DNA of 64,000 nt from Gordionus sp. m RMFG-2023 (Eukaryota > Nematomorpha > Gordioida > Chordodea > Parachordodidae). The stretch covers positions 5,861,743 through 5,925,742 of the forward strand of contig NC_088778.1 of the NCBI RefSeq assembly GCF_954871325.1, in the 5' to 3' direction. The notes under the pieces were generated by a model. It saw only the letters and a list, made by a program, of their open reading frames with translations. It did no database searches and had not been told where the DNA came from. A program made the position numbers and the translations under genes. Shown here one piece after another: positions 34,571 through 47,400 of the stretch; the stretch's first letter is position 1, and the number at the start of each line of letters is the position of its first letter.

Positions 34571-37345
34571 TTTAAAATAAATTTAATAATCTAAAAAATA
34601 AAGTTAAATCGAAAATAAGTTATGCAAAACTCATCTAGCAAGAATATATTATTTAGATTATAAATAACTACAAATACAAATGAGTAAAAATTTAGTTTAA
34701 AAGATTTATTAATGCGCACATAAATTAATGCTCCTGAAGCTATGGTAAGGTAAGAGATAATTGGTACTTAATAAAAATAGGCATTTTTATAGCTAACAGA
34801 TTGTAAAGAAAACGAACATATGCAAGAATTAAATTAAAGGTAATCTAACTAAATCTCTCATTTTTTCAAATAATAATCAATCATATATCTTTGTTAATCA
34901 TCAAAATCTAATACCCAATTTAAAAATAAACAAGCCAGAGGTCATTTTTTTGGAACTAATTTTTCAGCTAGTTGAAACAATACATGGTATTTCTCTGTTT
35001 ATACTTCTATTGATTGGTTTAAATACATCTCTCCATTTTTACTTTTATTTCTTCCTAACAACAAATTTCTTAAAGGCATTTGGGTGAAAAAGTGATGCAA
35101 TTTTTTTATGAATCACGGGATTTTTTGAACTTCTAGTTGACATTATAGTTTATTATATAGAAGGGTGTAGATGAATCTTTTCATAAAAAATGTCCTTATC
35201 TAAAACACTCTATTTTATATATATCTTAGATCTTTTTAAAGATACATTTATTTTATAAGGAATCTGTTTCTTTTTTAAAAAGCTTGCATGACAAAATTTT
35301 ACTAGCTAATCTTCTCAAAAAAAATAAGAATTTTCATGCTTCCAAACATCAAAATATTAACATTGTTATTGAACGATGAACTTTTTAGGTTCATCCTCAT
35401 AAATTTTTTTATCAGAATCATCTAGAAATTCTATAAATATTTCATTTAGAATATACGGTTTTTCTATGTATATAGGATGAATTAGAGAAACTATAAATGA
35501 TAGTTGACCAATGACCTATGCATATTATCTAATTTTATATCATTTAGCATTTTTTAATTGTTTTATATATATCTTCCTTTTCTTTATCTAAAGACTTAAA
35601 TTCGGATCTAGAATTAAGTCTACATTATGCAGTGGCTGCATAATAAATCTTTCCTTTTAAAAAAATGTTGTCCTGTTTTTTAGAGTGTTGACAAAATTTT
35701 ACAATCTTTGTTTCCATGTATAAACTTCATTTATTTTAGGGCGAGAATATGCACTCAAGTTATCCGAGCATATGAAATGATTATTGGTCCAATGGAAGTG
35801 CATGGTTCTGCACTACAAATGCTTAATTATCTTAAGGGTGTTATAATAACTAAGAATTATATATAAAATTTTTTTAAATAAGGATTGTTGAGAAACTATA
35901 AGAATGAGGAATCAAATTATTTAATTTTTCTTAGTAATCTACAAATTTGTTGGCAGATTTTGTCAGCGTTTCAAAATATAGTATATTGAATTCGCATCAA
36001 ATAAAAATCAAGTCTTTATTTTATTTTTGATTTATGCTAAAATAATATCAAAATTATTAGGCGAAGTAATTTCAAGAGAAAATTTATCCAAAATATAAAC
36101 AAAATATTATTTCCCCTACCCCCCCCCCCTCCCAGCTCCAATATATTTTTTAAATAATTAAGTAAGGGCCTTTTATTTAGACATAATTTTCAAATGAAAT
36201 TTATTACATAAGTATTCATTAAATTTAAATATGATGATATTTATGTTAAATTTGATCAATTTTAGTCATATAAAAGATCATAACTCCTAGACCCACGTTC
36301 ATCCAAGTCTAGATGTATAAAAGCTGATGGTATACATCTACGGGAAAAAAATTTCAAAAAAAACACCTTTTTTTTCTATGTTCATTTTCGGTTTTGGGTA
36401 TAATCGTGTTTCTATCACATTTATTTATATATCATATTAATGATCCATTATTAATCTATATAATAAAATTTGAATTAGTGCTCTAACTTAATTTATTCTT
36501 GGTGGGATATTTGAAAGTTAATTAAGTGCATTTTGTCAAAAAAGTACCCCCCCTCCACATCATAGCTATTAAGTTTTCCTTTTTTTCTTAGTTATAGTAT
36601 ACCACCAATATATAAAATATAAAAAAATTCTGAGGGGGTCGAGTTGATTTGATATGGAATTCACCATATACATAATTTATGGGAAAACAAATGTATTATC
36701 TAAAGCTGAAATTTCATAAGAAATTTTAAAAATCACATAGTAGATTTTCGCCCAGAATACCTGAAGCAAGCTGAACAAACCTTCATAATTTTCTTAACCG
36801 TAACCGAACCTTTATTCCAAATTAAAGGGGAAAATCGAACCTTTATAATTTTTTTAGACCGGTTTGAATCCCTTTTGTTTGATATAATATAAATTATAAC
36901 ATAGACCATAATATTTGATAATTTGCACTTTACTTTTTCGGGTTTATTATTTTTATAATTGTAATTTTTCAAATCCCACTGATCTGCTATATTTTCATAT
37001 ATATTTTATACAAAAATGTAAATTAAATAACCAGTATATTGTGCATTATCTTATTAAAATGATTTATGTGTGTCTTTCTTTTCTTTTTTTTTGTACCTTT
37101 TTGGTAAGACGATAGTAAAATAGGTTTTCCTGACATGCGCAGTAGATTTTATAGAAAATTATAAATTTACAATATTAAAATCAAAAATTAAAAAATATAA
37201 AAGAATAAAAGAATAATTTTGCTGATAAAAATTTCTATTATCTGAGTAATCATACTAATATTTGATAAATCATCCAATATGGTCTGGGTTGAGGTTCCAG
37301 AAAGATACAACATTTTTTGGTTACTTTATCATCACATTTCAAAAT
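34571..37345. other. Gene-poor spacer
   Basis: AT-rich. A plus-strand stretch at 35741-35866, preceded by 'ttattttag', reads RICTQVIRAYEMIIGPMEV and ends at a stop. It looks protein-like and vaguely resembles a Helitron internal region, but is too short to assign. There is a poly-C run near 36118 and a G/C-run cluster near 36540. No gene is supported. Confidence 0.35.
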
Positions 37346-37347
37346 TA

Positions 37348-37520
37348 TAATAATATCAATTAATATACACTAAAATTATATAAATATCAATTAATATATT
37401 CTAAAATTAATAAATTTCAATTAATATATATAAATAAATATCAATTAATAGGTAACCCAATTAATATATTTTAAAATAATATAAATATCAATTAATATAT
37501 TCTAAATTATAATAAATCAA
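37348..37520. repeat. AT-only tandem repeat with 'atcaattaatata' core
   Basis: The motif 'atcaattaatatattctaaa' recurs at roughly 25-50 bp spacing in about six degenerate units. It resembles, but is not the same as, the minisatellite ending each duplication unit. Confidence 0.7.
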
Positions 37521-37867
37521 TTAATTTATGAAATAAATTATGCTAACAATTTTGCATCCATTTTCAAATTTTAGCGCAAAATAAAAAACGCATAGAAAAC
37601 CAATTTTCGCTCGACCATTTAAAATGCATTATTAGCTTTTAAAATGATGCGTGGCAACGCTCAATTTATTCGCACTACTAGTTTGTATATAATCATTCTT
37701 TCAAATTATTGTTTATAATATATGAATGCATTTTGGGGGGACAGGGGATTGGGAGGTAGAGGGGGGGGCTAAGGAGGATATTTTTATTGGCTTAAAAATT
37801 TATATTCACAAAAGGTGATATATTTCTGGGGGAATTCCCCCCCCCCTCGGTCACATGCGATAGGACT

Positions 37868-38721
37868 TAGAGACCTTCATGGGTCTAGATTTTAGGACCA
37901 AGCCCAGCCCAGGTCCATCGTAAAAAAAATTTTTAAGCCCAGGCCCGGCCCGGCCCGTTTTTAATATTTAAAAAAATTCCCAAGCCTGGCCTAAGCCCGC
38001 TATAATATTTAAAAAATTTCCCAAGCCCGGCCCAAGCCCATAAAATTATTTTATGAATACTTAACTTATGCTGAAGTAACACTAATAGAAATATAATATT
38101 TTATTTAGTAATAATATAAATATATATATAATATTAATAAATGATATAAACAAAATTTTAATTTATATTTTCAAATTTTATGGTGTATATATTCATAACC
38201 TCTATAGTTTATGAAATGTCCTTTTTGAGTTTTCTAATTAAAATTTTATTTTCAAATATTATAAAAAGTTTACTTGAATATCTATTTGTCTACGTCTAAC
38301 AATTGTTTTTAAATTTTCTGCTACTGTTGGGATTTTGCTTTGAATTTGACGCCAACTTGGGAAAATATAAGTCATATCGAAAATGTTGGCCATCTTTGGG
38401 AACATTTTTGGGAATATTCCCTGATTTTCGCTGTTTCCTTTTTCGCTGTTTCGTGTCCAGGCCGTTGTGTTAAGTTAAGTAAAATTTTACCAATTTCCGA
38501 TTTAAAAAATATATACTCTCCCACGGTGTATAGGAAATTTGATAAATAACACTAATCAAATCAGAATGATTTGTTATATTTGTCCTATTAAATATCCTTA
38601 AAATAATCTAAATTTGAATTTAAAAATTTAGGCCCAAAGCCCTATTGCAAAAATTTCCAACGAACCCAAGCCCGGCCCAGGCCCGCTAGAAAATTTGTAA
38701 TTAGGACCATGAAGGTCTCTA
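37868..38721. mobile_element. hAT-like element, GGGCC-rich family, 854 bp
   Basis: Ends are TAGAGACCTTCATGGGTC and, inverted, TAGAGACCTTCATGGTCC, inside a perfect 8-bp target duplication ATAGGACT (37860-37867 and 38722-38729). Next to both ends are several 'aagcccggcccgg'-type blocks separated by A/T tracts. The interior (38100-38620) is AT-rich with no convincing transposase; the open frame 38340-38549 is unassigned. It belongs to the same family as 1028-1446 and 44678-44908. Confidence 0.9.
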
Positions 38722-38730
38722 ATAGGACTA

Positions 38731-38875
38731 CGGAAATTTTTTGTAAATTATTATGGGCTTTGGAATTTTTTTAAAAATATTAAATATGGACGGGGCCTGG
38801 CTTTATATAATTTTTTAACTGGAGATTTGGGCTGGATTGATCAAAAAATTAAGGGCCATGATGGTCCCTGACTTT
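38731..38875. mobile_element. Fragment of the GGGCC-rich hAT family
   Basis: 'attatgggcttt', 'ggacggggcctggc', 'gatttgggctgg' and a terminus-like 'gggccatgatggtccctga' lie directly beside the intact element, suggesting a second, truncated insertion or the remains of an older host copy. Confidence 0.5.
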
Positions 38876-38879
38876 AATA

Positions 38880-40925
38880 AAAAAAACATTTTTGAGATAT
38901 TTTTCTTTCTTCATATAAATATATAAACTACATAATCATATTTTGGGGAATCGGTAGCATCTTAAATTCAAACTAATCTAATCAATGGGATTCAAAATAT
39001 GATCATATATCGCATGATTAATGGATGTTAGGTGAATATAGTGTTTTTTTTTATATAAATTAAAATAAATAAAAAATTTAAACAGTTTAAACCAAAAAAG
39101 AAAAAGAAAAATTGTCAGCCGCATTCTACTTCCTTATAGTCCAGTATATATTTTTTTACATACTTTTGCAAAAATGATCAAGGAAATTTGAAATAATTTC
39201 TTTCATTTTTGTTTGATTATGGAAAAATTGCGACGGAATTAATATGATTTTAAGAATTTTTTAAAAAAAATATTTGAATAGTTATTTTTTGAAAAGTATT
39301 GTATTGTTCACCTTTGTTGTTAAGGAGTTTAGTAAAAATTACCAATGAAAGAAAGGAAAGCGAGGGACAGTTAAAGATAAATAACGAAATTTTGTATATT
39401 TCTTTCTTGCGTTTTATGACCTTTACTTTACCTACACTACATGTAAAAGTAGATACAAATTTACATAATTTTGTCGTTCCATGCCATTATTTTTTTATTT
39501 GAATAAATGTATCCAATATATTGTATAATAAACAGGACTGAGAATCCGAACCCTCAACCCGAACACTGGAGATTTTATTGTACTCTTTTTTAGCTTAAGG
39601 TTCAAGATTTGTTTGTTATTTATTTCTGATGATTATTTTGATAGATATCTTGAAAATTCGCTTAAAATAAAATTTTAAATATAATTATAATTATTTTTTT
39701 AAAATGCATTGTATTAAATTAAAATATAATGGGTAGATCAATTTTGGAGCCGATTATTAAAAAAATTTGCTACCTGTACAAGTAGGTTTTAAAGCGTTGG
39801 TAATCAAATTTATTTTAGTTTGGCAGAGAGTGACTACTTTCTAGTATTGAAATCATGTGTTTACCATTTATCTTTTTGAATTTACCAGTCTATTTCTGTG
39901 CCAATAAAACATAAGGCTTGGCTTTTTCAAATAATCTGTTCACATGAAGAAGAACATAAATTACTATATTATGCAAAATTTTAAAATCATTATAAACCCA
40001 AATGACTTTAGATGATTTCGTGGAAAATTTTATTAAATCTTCTGACTCTCGATGTTTTAGATTGATAAATAAAATAGTCACATAAGATAGAAATTCGTTA
40101 AATATATATACATGGCAGATTTAATGATGTTACATTTATTAGATAAATATTTATCAGATTGGGATGCCACACTTTTTATAATATCATGACAAAATCATCA
40201 AGGGTGGCCATAATCACACGAATTAGAAAAATAACTTAAAAATACGAATGTGAAAATCAACGATATCTTATAAATTTTTTAAATTATTATATTTTTAAAA
40301 TATATGTATATGGGAGACCGAGGATAGTTGTTCCGAGACAAGTAATTTTTAAAATAATAAACTTCGATATTTTAAATTTAAAACCATATTTGTATTTTAA
40401 TTAGATGCTTTAGTGTTTCTGTTGCTCAGAAATATTCTCATGAAAAGTGTTAAATGCAAATTTAAAATTTTAATACGTCAAAAATTACTTTTTAATTTTG
40501 TAAAATACATTCTAAATGATAAACTAATCTCAATTTTATCATTAAAAAAAATTTACAGTATTTTTTGTAATTTAATATCTTGAAATTAAATTTTAATTAA
40601 ATGTGAAGACCTGGAGGGGGGGGGCAGGTTATGGCGGGATACGTGTTAACTATCTTTAAGGTATTTATTTTTTTTAAAAAATTAACTATACTTATAACAA
40701 CACTAGACACCACAATTATATGGCAATTTTAAGTGACAATAAGTTCTTCTGTGTGATATATAATATGGATGAACCTATACACCTAACACAATGCATTTTC
40801 GTTTATTTACTTAGGATTAACATTTTTATACAATTTTTTTTTAACTAAAAAAAAATACAAGTCCCGAAAGACTAATAGGTACCCAGGACGTTTTAATTTT
40901 CTCTTAAATTTTCATTTTTAAAAAA
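38880..40925. other. Gene-free spacer before unit B
   Basis: AT-rich DNA with a G-run near 40613. Short open frames (39299-39502 on +, 39890-40081 on -) show no domain, no splice context and no counterpart elsewhere in the window. No element ends were recognised. Confidence 0.4.
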
Positions 40926-41254
40926 ATTTTATATTAATAAAAAAAACTTGTATTTTTACCATAAAGATTATATGCAAAGAATAAAATTATGCTTAAATAT
41001 TTTGGAAAACTTGATTCATTTATTATGGCACTATAATTTTTCATGGATGCCCCAATTATTTTCCAATAAAATTCAAATTGAGCTGTGATGTAATAATTTA
41101 CGAAAAAGCTGGCTATTAAAAATTTGGCAGCGTATTTGGTCCTTAAAATATTGTCATGTAACAATTCTTACGAGTGACAAAAATTTTCGTACAATAATTT
41201 TGAATTAATAAACTTCAGCTCTTAGAATGATATTAAACAAACCTGGATTCATTA

Positions 41255-41880
41255 AACAATGGGGATTGTACCCAAATTATTTTTTATTTTTGCTATTGTA
41301 TCTTTAATAGAAATTTATACATTTATGAAATGTTTCAAAACATACAAAAAATGCAGAAATTTTTTTTTTAATAATTATAAACACATACCTTTTTTTTTAA
41401 TAGTAAATTTTTTATTTTTAAAAAAGAGGTTTCAATTTTAAAAAATTTAAACATAAATATGTACAATAGACAAATTAAAAATATATTTATAAAAAAAAGG
41501 AATATATATTAAAAAAATTATATTAAAAAAAATAAATATTAAATTTATAAATTTTATATAGAAAAATATTTAAAAGAACTTTAAAAATAGATGCATATCA
41601 TCACCCTAGAGAGGAGTAAATGCTTAGAAAATTGGACCGGCAGATTTCAAGAGAAATCTGCTGACGGAGGTGGAATCCTTCGTTGAAGTTCGCCTGTGAT
41701 CAGTTTAAATTTGTAGAAAAAAAAATTATTATTTTAACTTATTGAAGTCCTTATCATGTACCCAAATTTATTATGTTTTTGTTATTGTATCTTTATTGCA
41801 AATTTACATAATATATTTATAAAATGTTTCAAAACATACAAGAATGCCTGTGATTACCCTTTTAAAATTTATTCTTTAAA
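41255..41880. repeat. Direct repeat upstream of gene B
   Basis: Counterpart of 10480-11100: 'ttgtacccaaattatttttt' (from 41267) through 'aaacatacaaaaaatgc' is repeated from about 41755 through 'aaacatacaagaatgcc'. The shared two-copy state shows it predates the segmental duplication. Confidence 0.65.
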
Positions 41881-44355
41881 ATAATTATGCATAATAAATT
41901 AATTATTATAAATTATATATATAAAATATGACCGAATATTTTAAGATGTAACCCAAAATTCAAAGTTGTTGGCACGCAATCATTATTTTAATCAATAATT
42001 TCCTCTGAATAGTATATGTAATTTTCTCTAATTATATAAGATTATCGGTCTCTTATAAAGTTATTATAAATAATATAAAATGTATAGCAGAAGTGTTAAA
42101 TATATACTTTTAAAATTATTCATTTATTTTCACGACATTTTAAATACAAATTTTTATTATAAAAATCATTTAAAAGGTATATAATAATTCAAATTAAGAA
42201 TCTATTTTTAAATCTTCGATTTAGTGATATCAACATTCATTCAAAAATTGATTATTTCTTTCCATCTTTGGAAAATTCTACCAAGATTCTAATTTTTTGT
42301 GGTATAATGTTGTTTTAAATATAGTGGCCTGAAATATGAGATGCAAATCTTCTTCTAATTCTTTATCATCATTTTCTTCTTCTTCTTTATCTATAGCATC
42401 ATTATTAATTATTTGGGTCTAAATTGTAAAGAATATAACTTACAGTTATAAATGATAAATCAATCCTATATTGGAAATTTAAAACCCAAAGTAAGAATAA
42501 ATATATTTTTATTTAGATAAGTGATGAGTAAAAACTGAAAGAACCCAATACTTTCTTTCATAGTAAAAAAAAAAATATTTATTTAGTTAATACTCAGTTA
42601 GCAGGGAATTGGCCCTATTATGGTATACTCAAAGCAAAATATTTATTTATTTATTTAACCTTTTTTAAGTGCTAATTTGATTGAAACCTAAAATTAATTC
42701 CCAATAACTATTCATATGAAATAAATGATCGTATCGTATACAGAATACGAGTTAGAGCACCGGATTTCAGTTAGGACCAAGGATCCCATCGGAGGTTACT
42801 ACCTACGTCAGAAGATGGCTCTAATTATAGTAAAAAGCAATTATCTCAGCTTTATATTATCGAAACTCCATAAATGAACATCCTATACTTGGAATACGTT
42901 TTTAAATAAAATATTTAATATTATTATATTAATAAGCTATTTAAAAAGTTATATAATAACTGAAATATATTGCAAAAAATATATATTGAAATGACTTCCA
43001 TAATTATATACAAATAATTATATTAATCTTTCCCCTGGACCCTAGGTTCAGTTTTACCAATCTGACAAGAACTTTTTTTTTAAATTATAAAAATAAAAAT
43101 GTAAGTTGTTTTGCTCAAAATAAAAATGGATTACATCTATAAATTATTGCCATTAAAATGCATAAACTTTTTCAATTTAGCAAATAAAATTGGAGTCAAC
43201 AGAAAAAAACCAAGTCAATATATATAGACCAGATTTAAGATTTTTATTTAGTAGGCATATCATCTATTTTTATAAATGTGTATATTAGATAAAAATTTAT
43301 AAAGAGAAATATTTTAAAGGCAAAATTTGTTAACGATTTTTCCAAGAAAGAATCACCCCCCCCCCTTCCCCAGGCTTTTCCTATATTATCAGAATTAAAA
43401 TAAATAGATTTAGATAGTATATGAAGAAATTAATCCCAAATAGTCCCGATATCGTAATATTATATAAAACTTGAAATATTATTTAAATTGCAATTCAAAA
43501 CATACCAAACATATTCATCATTTAGATTATAAATATCAAATCAAAATAAATTCAAAAAAATTTTTTAAAAAAAGAAGAAGTGTAAACAAAATAAAAATAA
43601 TTTTTTTTATATTCTTAATAAATATCTCTCCACCCATCCCTTACTCATCTTGGTCAAATAGTATAATATAGTAGTGATAGGAATCCCATCTTTTGTAAAT
43701 TGATGGAAACAAAGGCATTAAATCCTTGAACTATCTATTTATAATTTTAAAAAAGTTATTAATTTTACATTTTATCTAACTACTACTAATCTTATCAAAT
43801 AGTGAATATTATATTTTCCAATTCAATAGGTCAAACCTAGTCATATTCCCCCCCCCCTTCATATTTATAATTTAAATAAAAAATAAATTCCTGATCAATG
43901 ATCATGGAATTGATTGATCGGTTATCGATTATAGCCTTTTTACATTAAAATCCCAAACTCATATCATAATTTAAATTTTTCAAATATCAATTAAATTTAA
44001 ATATATCACAAAATAAAGTGATCGATTCCTTCAAGCTAAAAAAAAAATAAGATATTATATATTATTTTTTTATTTAAACACAATCATTTTCATGTTTTTC
44101 TTTTAAAAAAGAAAACTTTTTTTTAATCGACAAATTTATTTAGATTAAAATATTAATATTAATTTTAACTTTATATTTATATTTTTTAAATATTTTATCG
44201 GAATAATTTTAATTAATTTGAAAATATTCAAATTCTTAATCATTTTTCTTAAAAAAAAAAAAATTTGAACAACTTTTTATAAAAAGTGTAAAAATCATTC
44301 CCATCAAATTTATTTTTTTTAAAAAAATAGTTTTAAATTTTATAATAATTTTGAA

Positions 44356-44461
44356 ATGGCTAATCAGGATTTTAACTCGATTTACAGCTTATCGATATTA
44401 ATAGCAACATTCTTAGCATCTATTTTTTTTAATATTCCGGGATATTCAACTCAAGAAAATA
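44356..44461 (+). CDS. Exon 1 of M13 copy B: signal-peptide exon
   Basis: This encodes 35 residues and one base, with a hydrophobic core [16 protein letters not shown] after a short polar start and before Pro-Gly-Tyr-Ser. It has two more codons than copy A (SIY in place of F). The donor is AATA|GTAAAT, at the same position as in copy A. The long intron 1 (1.7 kb) contains the GGGCC-rich MITE 44678-44908. Confidence 0.85.
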
Positions 44462-47400
44462 GTAAATTTCTTTTTATATAGTATATACATATGTAGTATA
44501 ATAAAGGGTATTATTCCTAGAGACGGAAGAGGCAATTATTCAATTTTATGGGTTAGTGGCGGGTGAGGGATAATTACAAAAACTAGACTAAGGAAGCCAT
44601 AGTGGAATCGAACATCCGATCCGTCGAAAGTCTATCTCATTGGAAATTATATAAATGTTCATTACCTAGATTTGAATTAGTGATCTGTATCGGGCCTAAT
44701 TTTTCAAGCCCGGCTCTCGGCCGGAAATTTTTTTCAAAAAATTTTGCCGGTCCGACCCCGATATATTTTTTAAAAAGTTGGGCCGGCCCGGCCCGAATTT
44801 ATTTTTGGCCCGGCCCAGCCCGAACTCGATTTCTTTTTTTAAAAAATTGGCTCGAAATCCGTTTGGCCTGGGTTGAGTACGGATTGGGCCTACTTTTGCA
44901 TATCTCTAATTTGAATATCTTAACGGATATATTATTCGAGACGATTCGTATCAAGACATATGCTACTATGAACATTTATATCATCTTTAAATGGTATTAC
45001 CGATCGGTTGTCCATTCCACTAGGAAAGCAGTATAAGAGCATTGTTGTGTTAAATATGCTACCTTTTAGAAATATCATCTTTTTGAATAATATAAATTCT
45101 TTCCCCTTTGAGCGTCTCCATCTAATAACTGTCTTAAATTTTTTTCTTCCTTATTTTTATAGATTATTTGGAAGATGATTAGAAAATTATACTGTTACTA
45201 TTAGCCAGTTTAATAATTTATTCAACTGTTTTGAAAAACGATAGAAAGATATTTTTCCAATTATTATAAAAAAATTTTAAACAAGAAAATGAAACATATT
45301 TAAAAGGCAATTTATCTGAAAATAAAATATTATATTTCTCCAAATTACATACATTATTTATATATAAATAATATATAACTTATCTATTTAAAGCATGGTT
45401 AACAATTTGCTCAAAATTCAAAAATATTCAAAAATCCTTGCTCTTTCTTTAGATATTTTATACTCAAAATTTTGAGCGAAGAAAAATCTTCGAATGCTCA
45501 TTTGAAAATTTTTGTTAAATCCTGATTTAAAGGGTGTTTAAAAATAAAATTTGATACAAAAAAAATTCCCCGAAATAGAAAAAAAGAAGGAAATATTATC
45601 ATATAAAAGGCTTGCTTGCTCCAGATTAGCTCATTTTATCTATGAATCTTGGCCCCATTTCTAATCTTATTCTTTATGAAATTCCAGTTTTCCAAACGTG
45701 TGAAAGATTTTCTTTATACGTTTAGTTTTAACGACTCTTTGGAACATTCAAAATATTAAACTAGAAATATCGTAGTTGCAATTCCCTTGTAGCTCTTTGA
45801 AAGACCCTAAGATTCCAATTCTTATTAGGAAATTGACGAATTAGCATTGTAAAACGTCCGTATAGTTATTAATAAATACTAAAAAAAATTCTCTTCCTTA
45901 CACTTAAAGGCAATGTTTTTTAGGCCAATATTTTTATAATTAGAAATTTCTTTAGAAACTTAAATATTTTCTTTAATATTTCTAAAAAACATAATTTTCA
46001 CGCCACTCGTTATTAGTAATTAAAGACAATTTTTTTTGTAATTTTCATTTGGAGGAAGGAAATCTTTCCGAAAGTTTTCTGGTGACAATTTTTAGACTAT
46101 TGTAATAATTTAGTTTTATAAAACTATTTTCGTTTTAGAATGTCATACATATATTTTTATTTTTTAAAAAAGATCTGACCAATACTTTTAACATGAGTGA
46201 AATAACATCCTTGATGGATCAAAGTATAGATCCATGCACAGATTTTCACAAATTCGCTTGCGGAGGTTACATTAAAAGCACTTCCATTCCTGTCGGTTAT
46301 AATCAATGGAACCAATTTACCCAAAATTACGAAACGATACTTTTGATCATCAAAAATTTATTAGGTAAAATTAATCATTAATTAGTTAACTTGAAATTTG
46401 CATCCATCCACCTTATGAAGTCTACCAAATTTTTTAAATAAAATAAATTTGTAATTTAATTATTTCTTGCAACATTAGTGTTTATTTTATACCTCTCTAA
46501 GTTTTAAAAAAAAAATCCGACTCATTACATTTTAAACAGATATATTGCATCCTGAATAAAAGACCACTAAAAATAAACTGAGTTTAAATTGATAATATTG
46601 TGGGTGGGTGGATGGTTGGATGGATTGGATTGGATCGATGGGTGGATGGATGGATAAATGAATGAATGGGAGGGGGTGGAGGAATGAAAGATGCATTTAA
46701 TTTGATTTAAAAAGAAGTGATAGAAAAGTTTATAGTTAATTTTTAAAAAATTTAATATTATCATAAATTCTTTTAATGGGCAAACCTTACGCGTAAATAT
46801 ATCTCAAAAATATTTACAAATAAATAAATAAAGAAAATCCAAACACCAAATACGAAGGAGAAGCCGAGAGACAAGCCAAAATATATTATGATTCTTGTAT
46901 AGATAAAGCCAACACTAGGGAAGAATTACAAGGAAATCCTTTAATCAATCTATTGGAATTGTATGGGGGCTGGGACGTGATTAACGCCGATAATAAACCT
47001 TCCCCTTTTATAGACGAATCTTCCGGATTCAAACAAAGTATTTAAGTTTATATTTTACATAAAATACACTGATTGAGTCCTAAAAAAACGTTGCCATTCA
47101 ATGTTATTTTTTGAACATATTTAAATATTTGAATGCAATTTTGGCAGTGTCCATAAACCAATAAAATATTTTAGGACCCGAAAAATATTATCGAAAAAGG
47201 GAAATCCAAGATCTAAAATTAACAAAAATAAATAAAATACGAAATAAAATGAAATCCTAGTAAAACAAAATTTCTGAGGCCTTACAATCTCCCCAAGACG
47301 GGTCCTTTTAATAGGCCATTGCCGCGAATAAATGGCCATATTCGGAATGTTCATTGTTACTGCATATCATTATAGAATTATATTTAATGTCTTAAAATTT

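Noticed and set aside
44602-45036. 144-codon plus-strand open frame
   Set aside because: Its Pro/Gly/Ala/Arg-rich centre is the translated GGGCC array of a MITE that has an empty site in unit A; flanks are intron 1 of M13 copy B.
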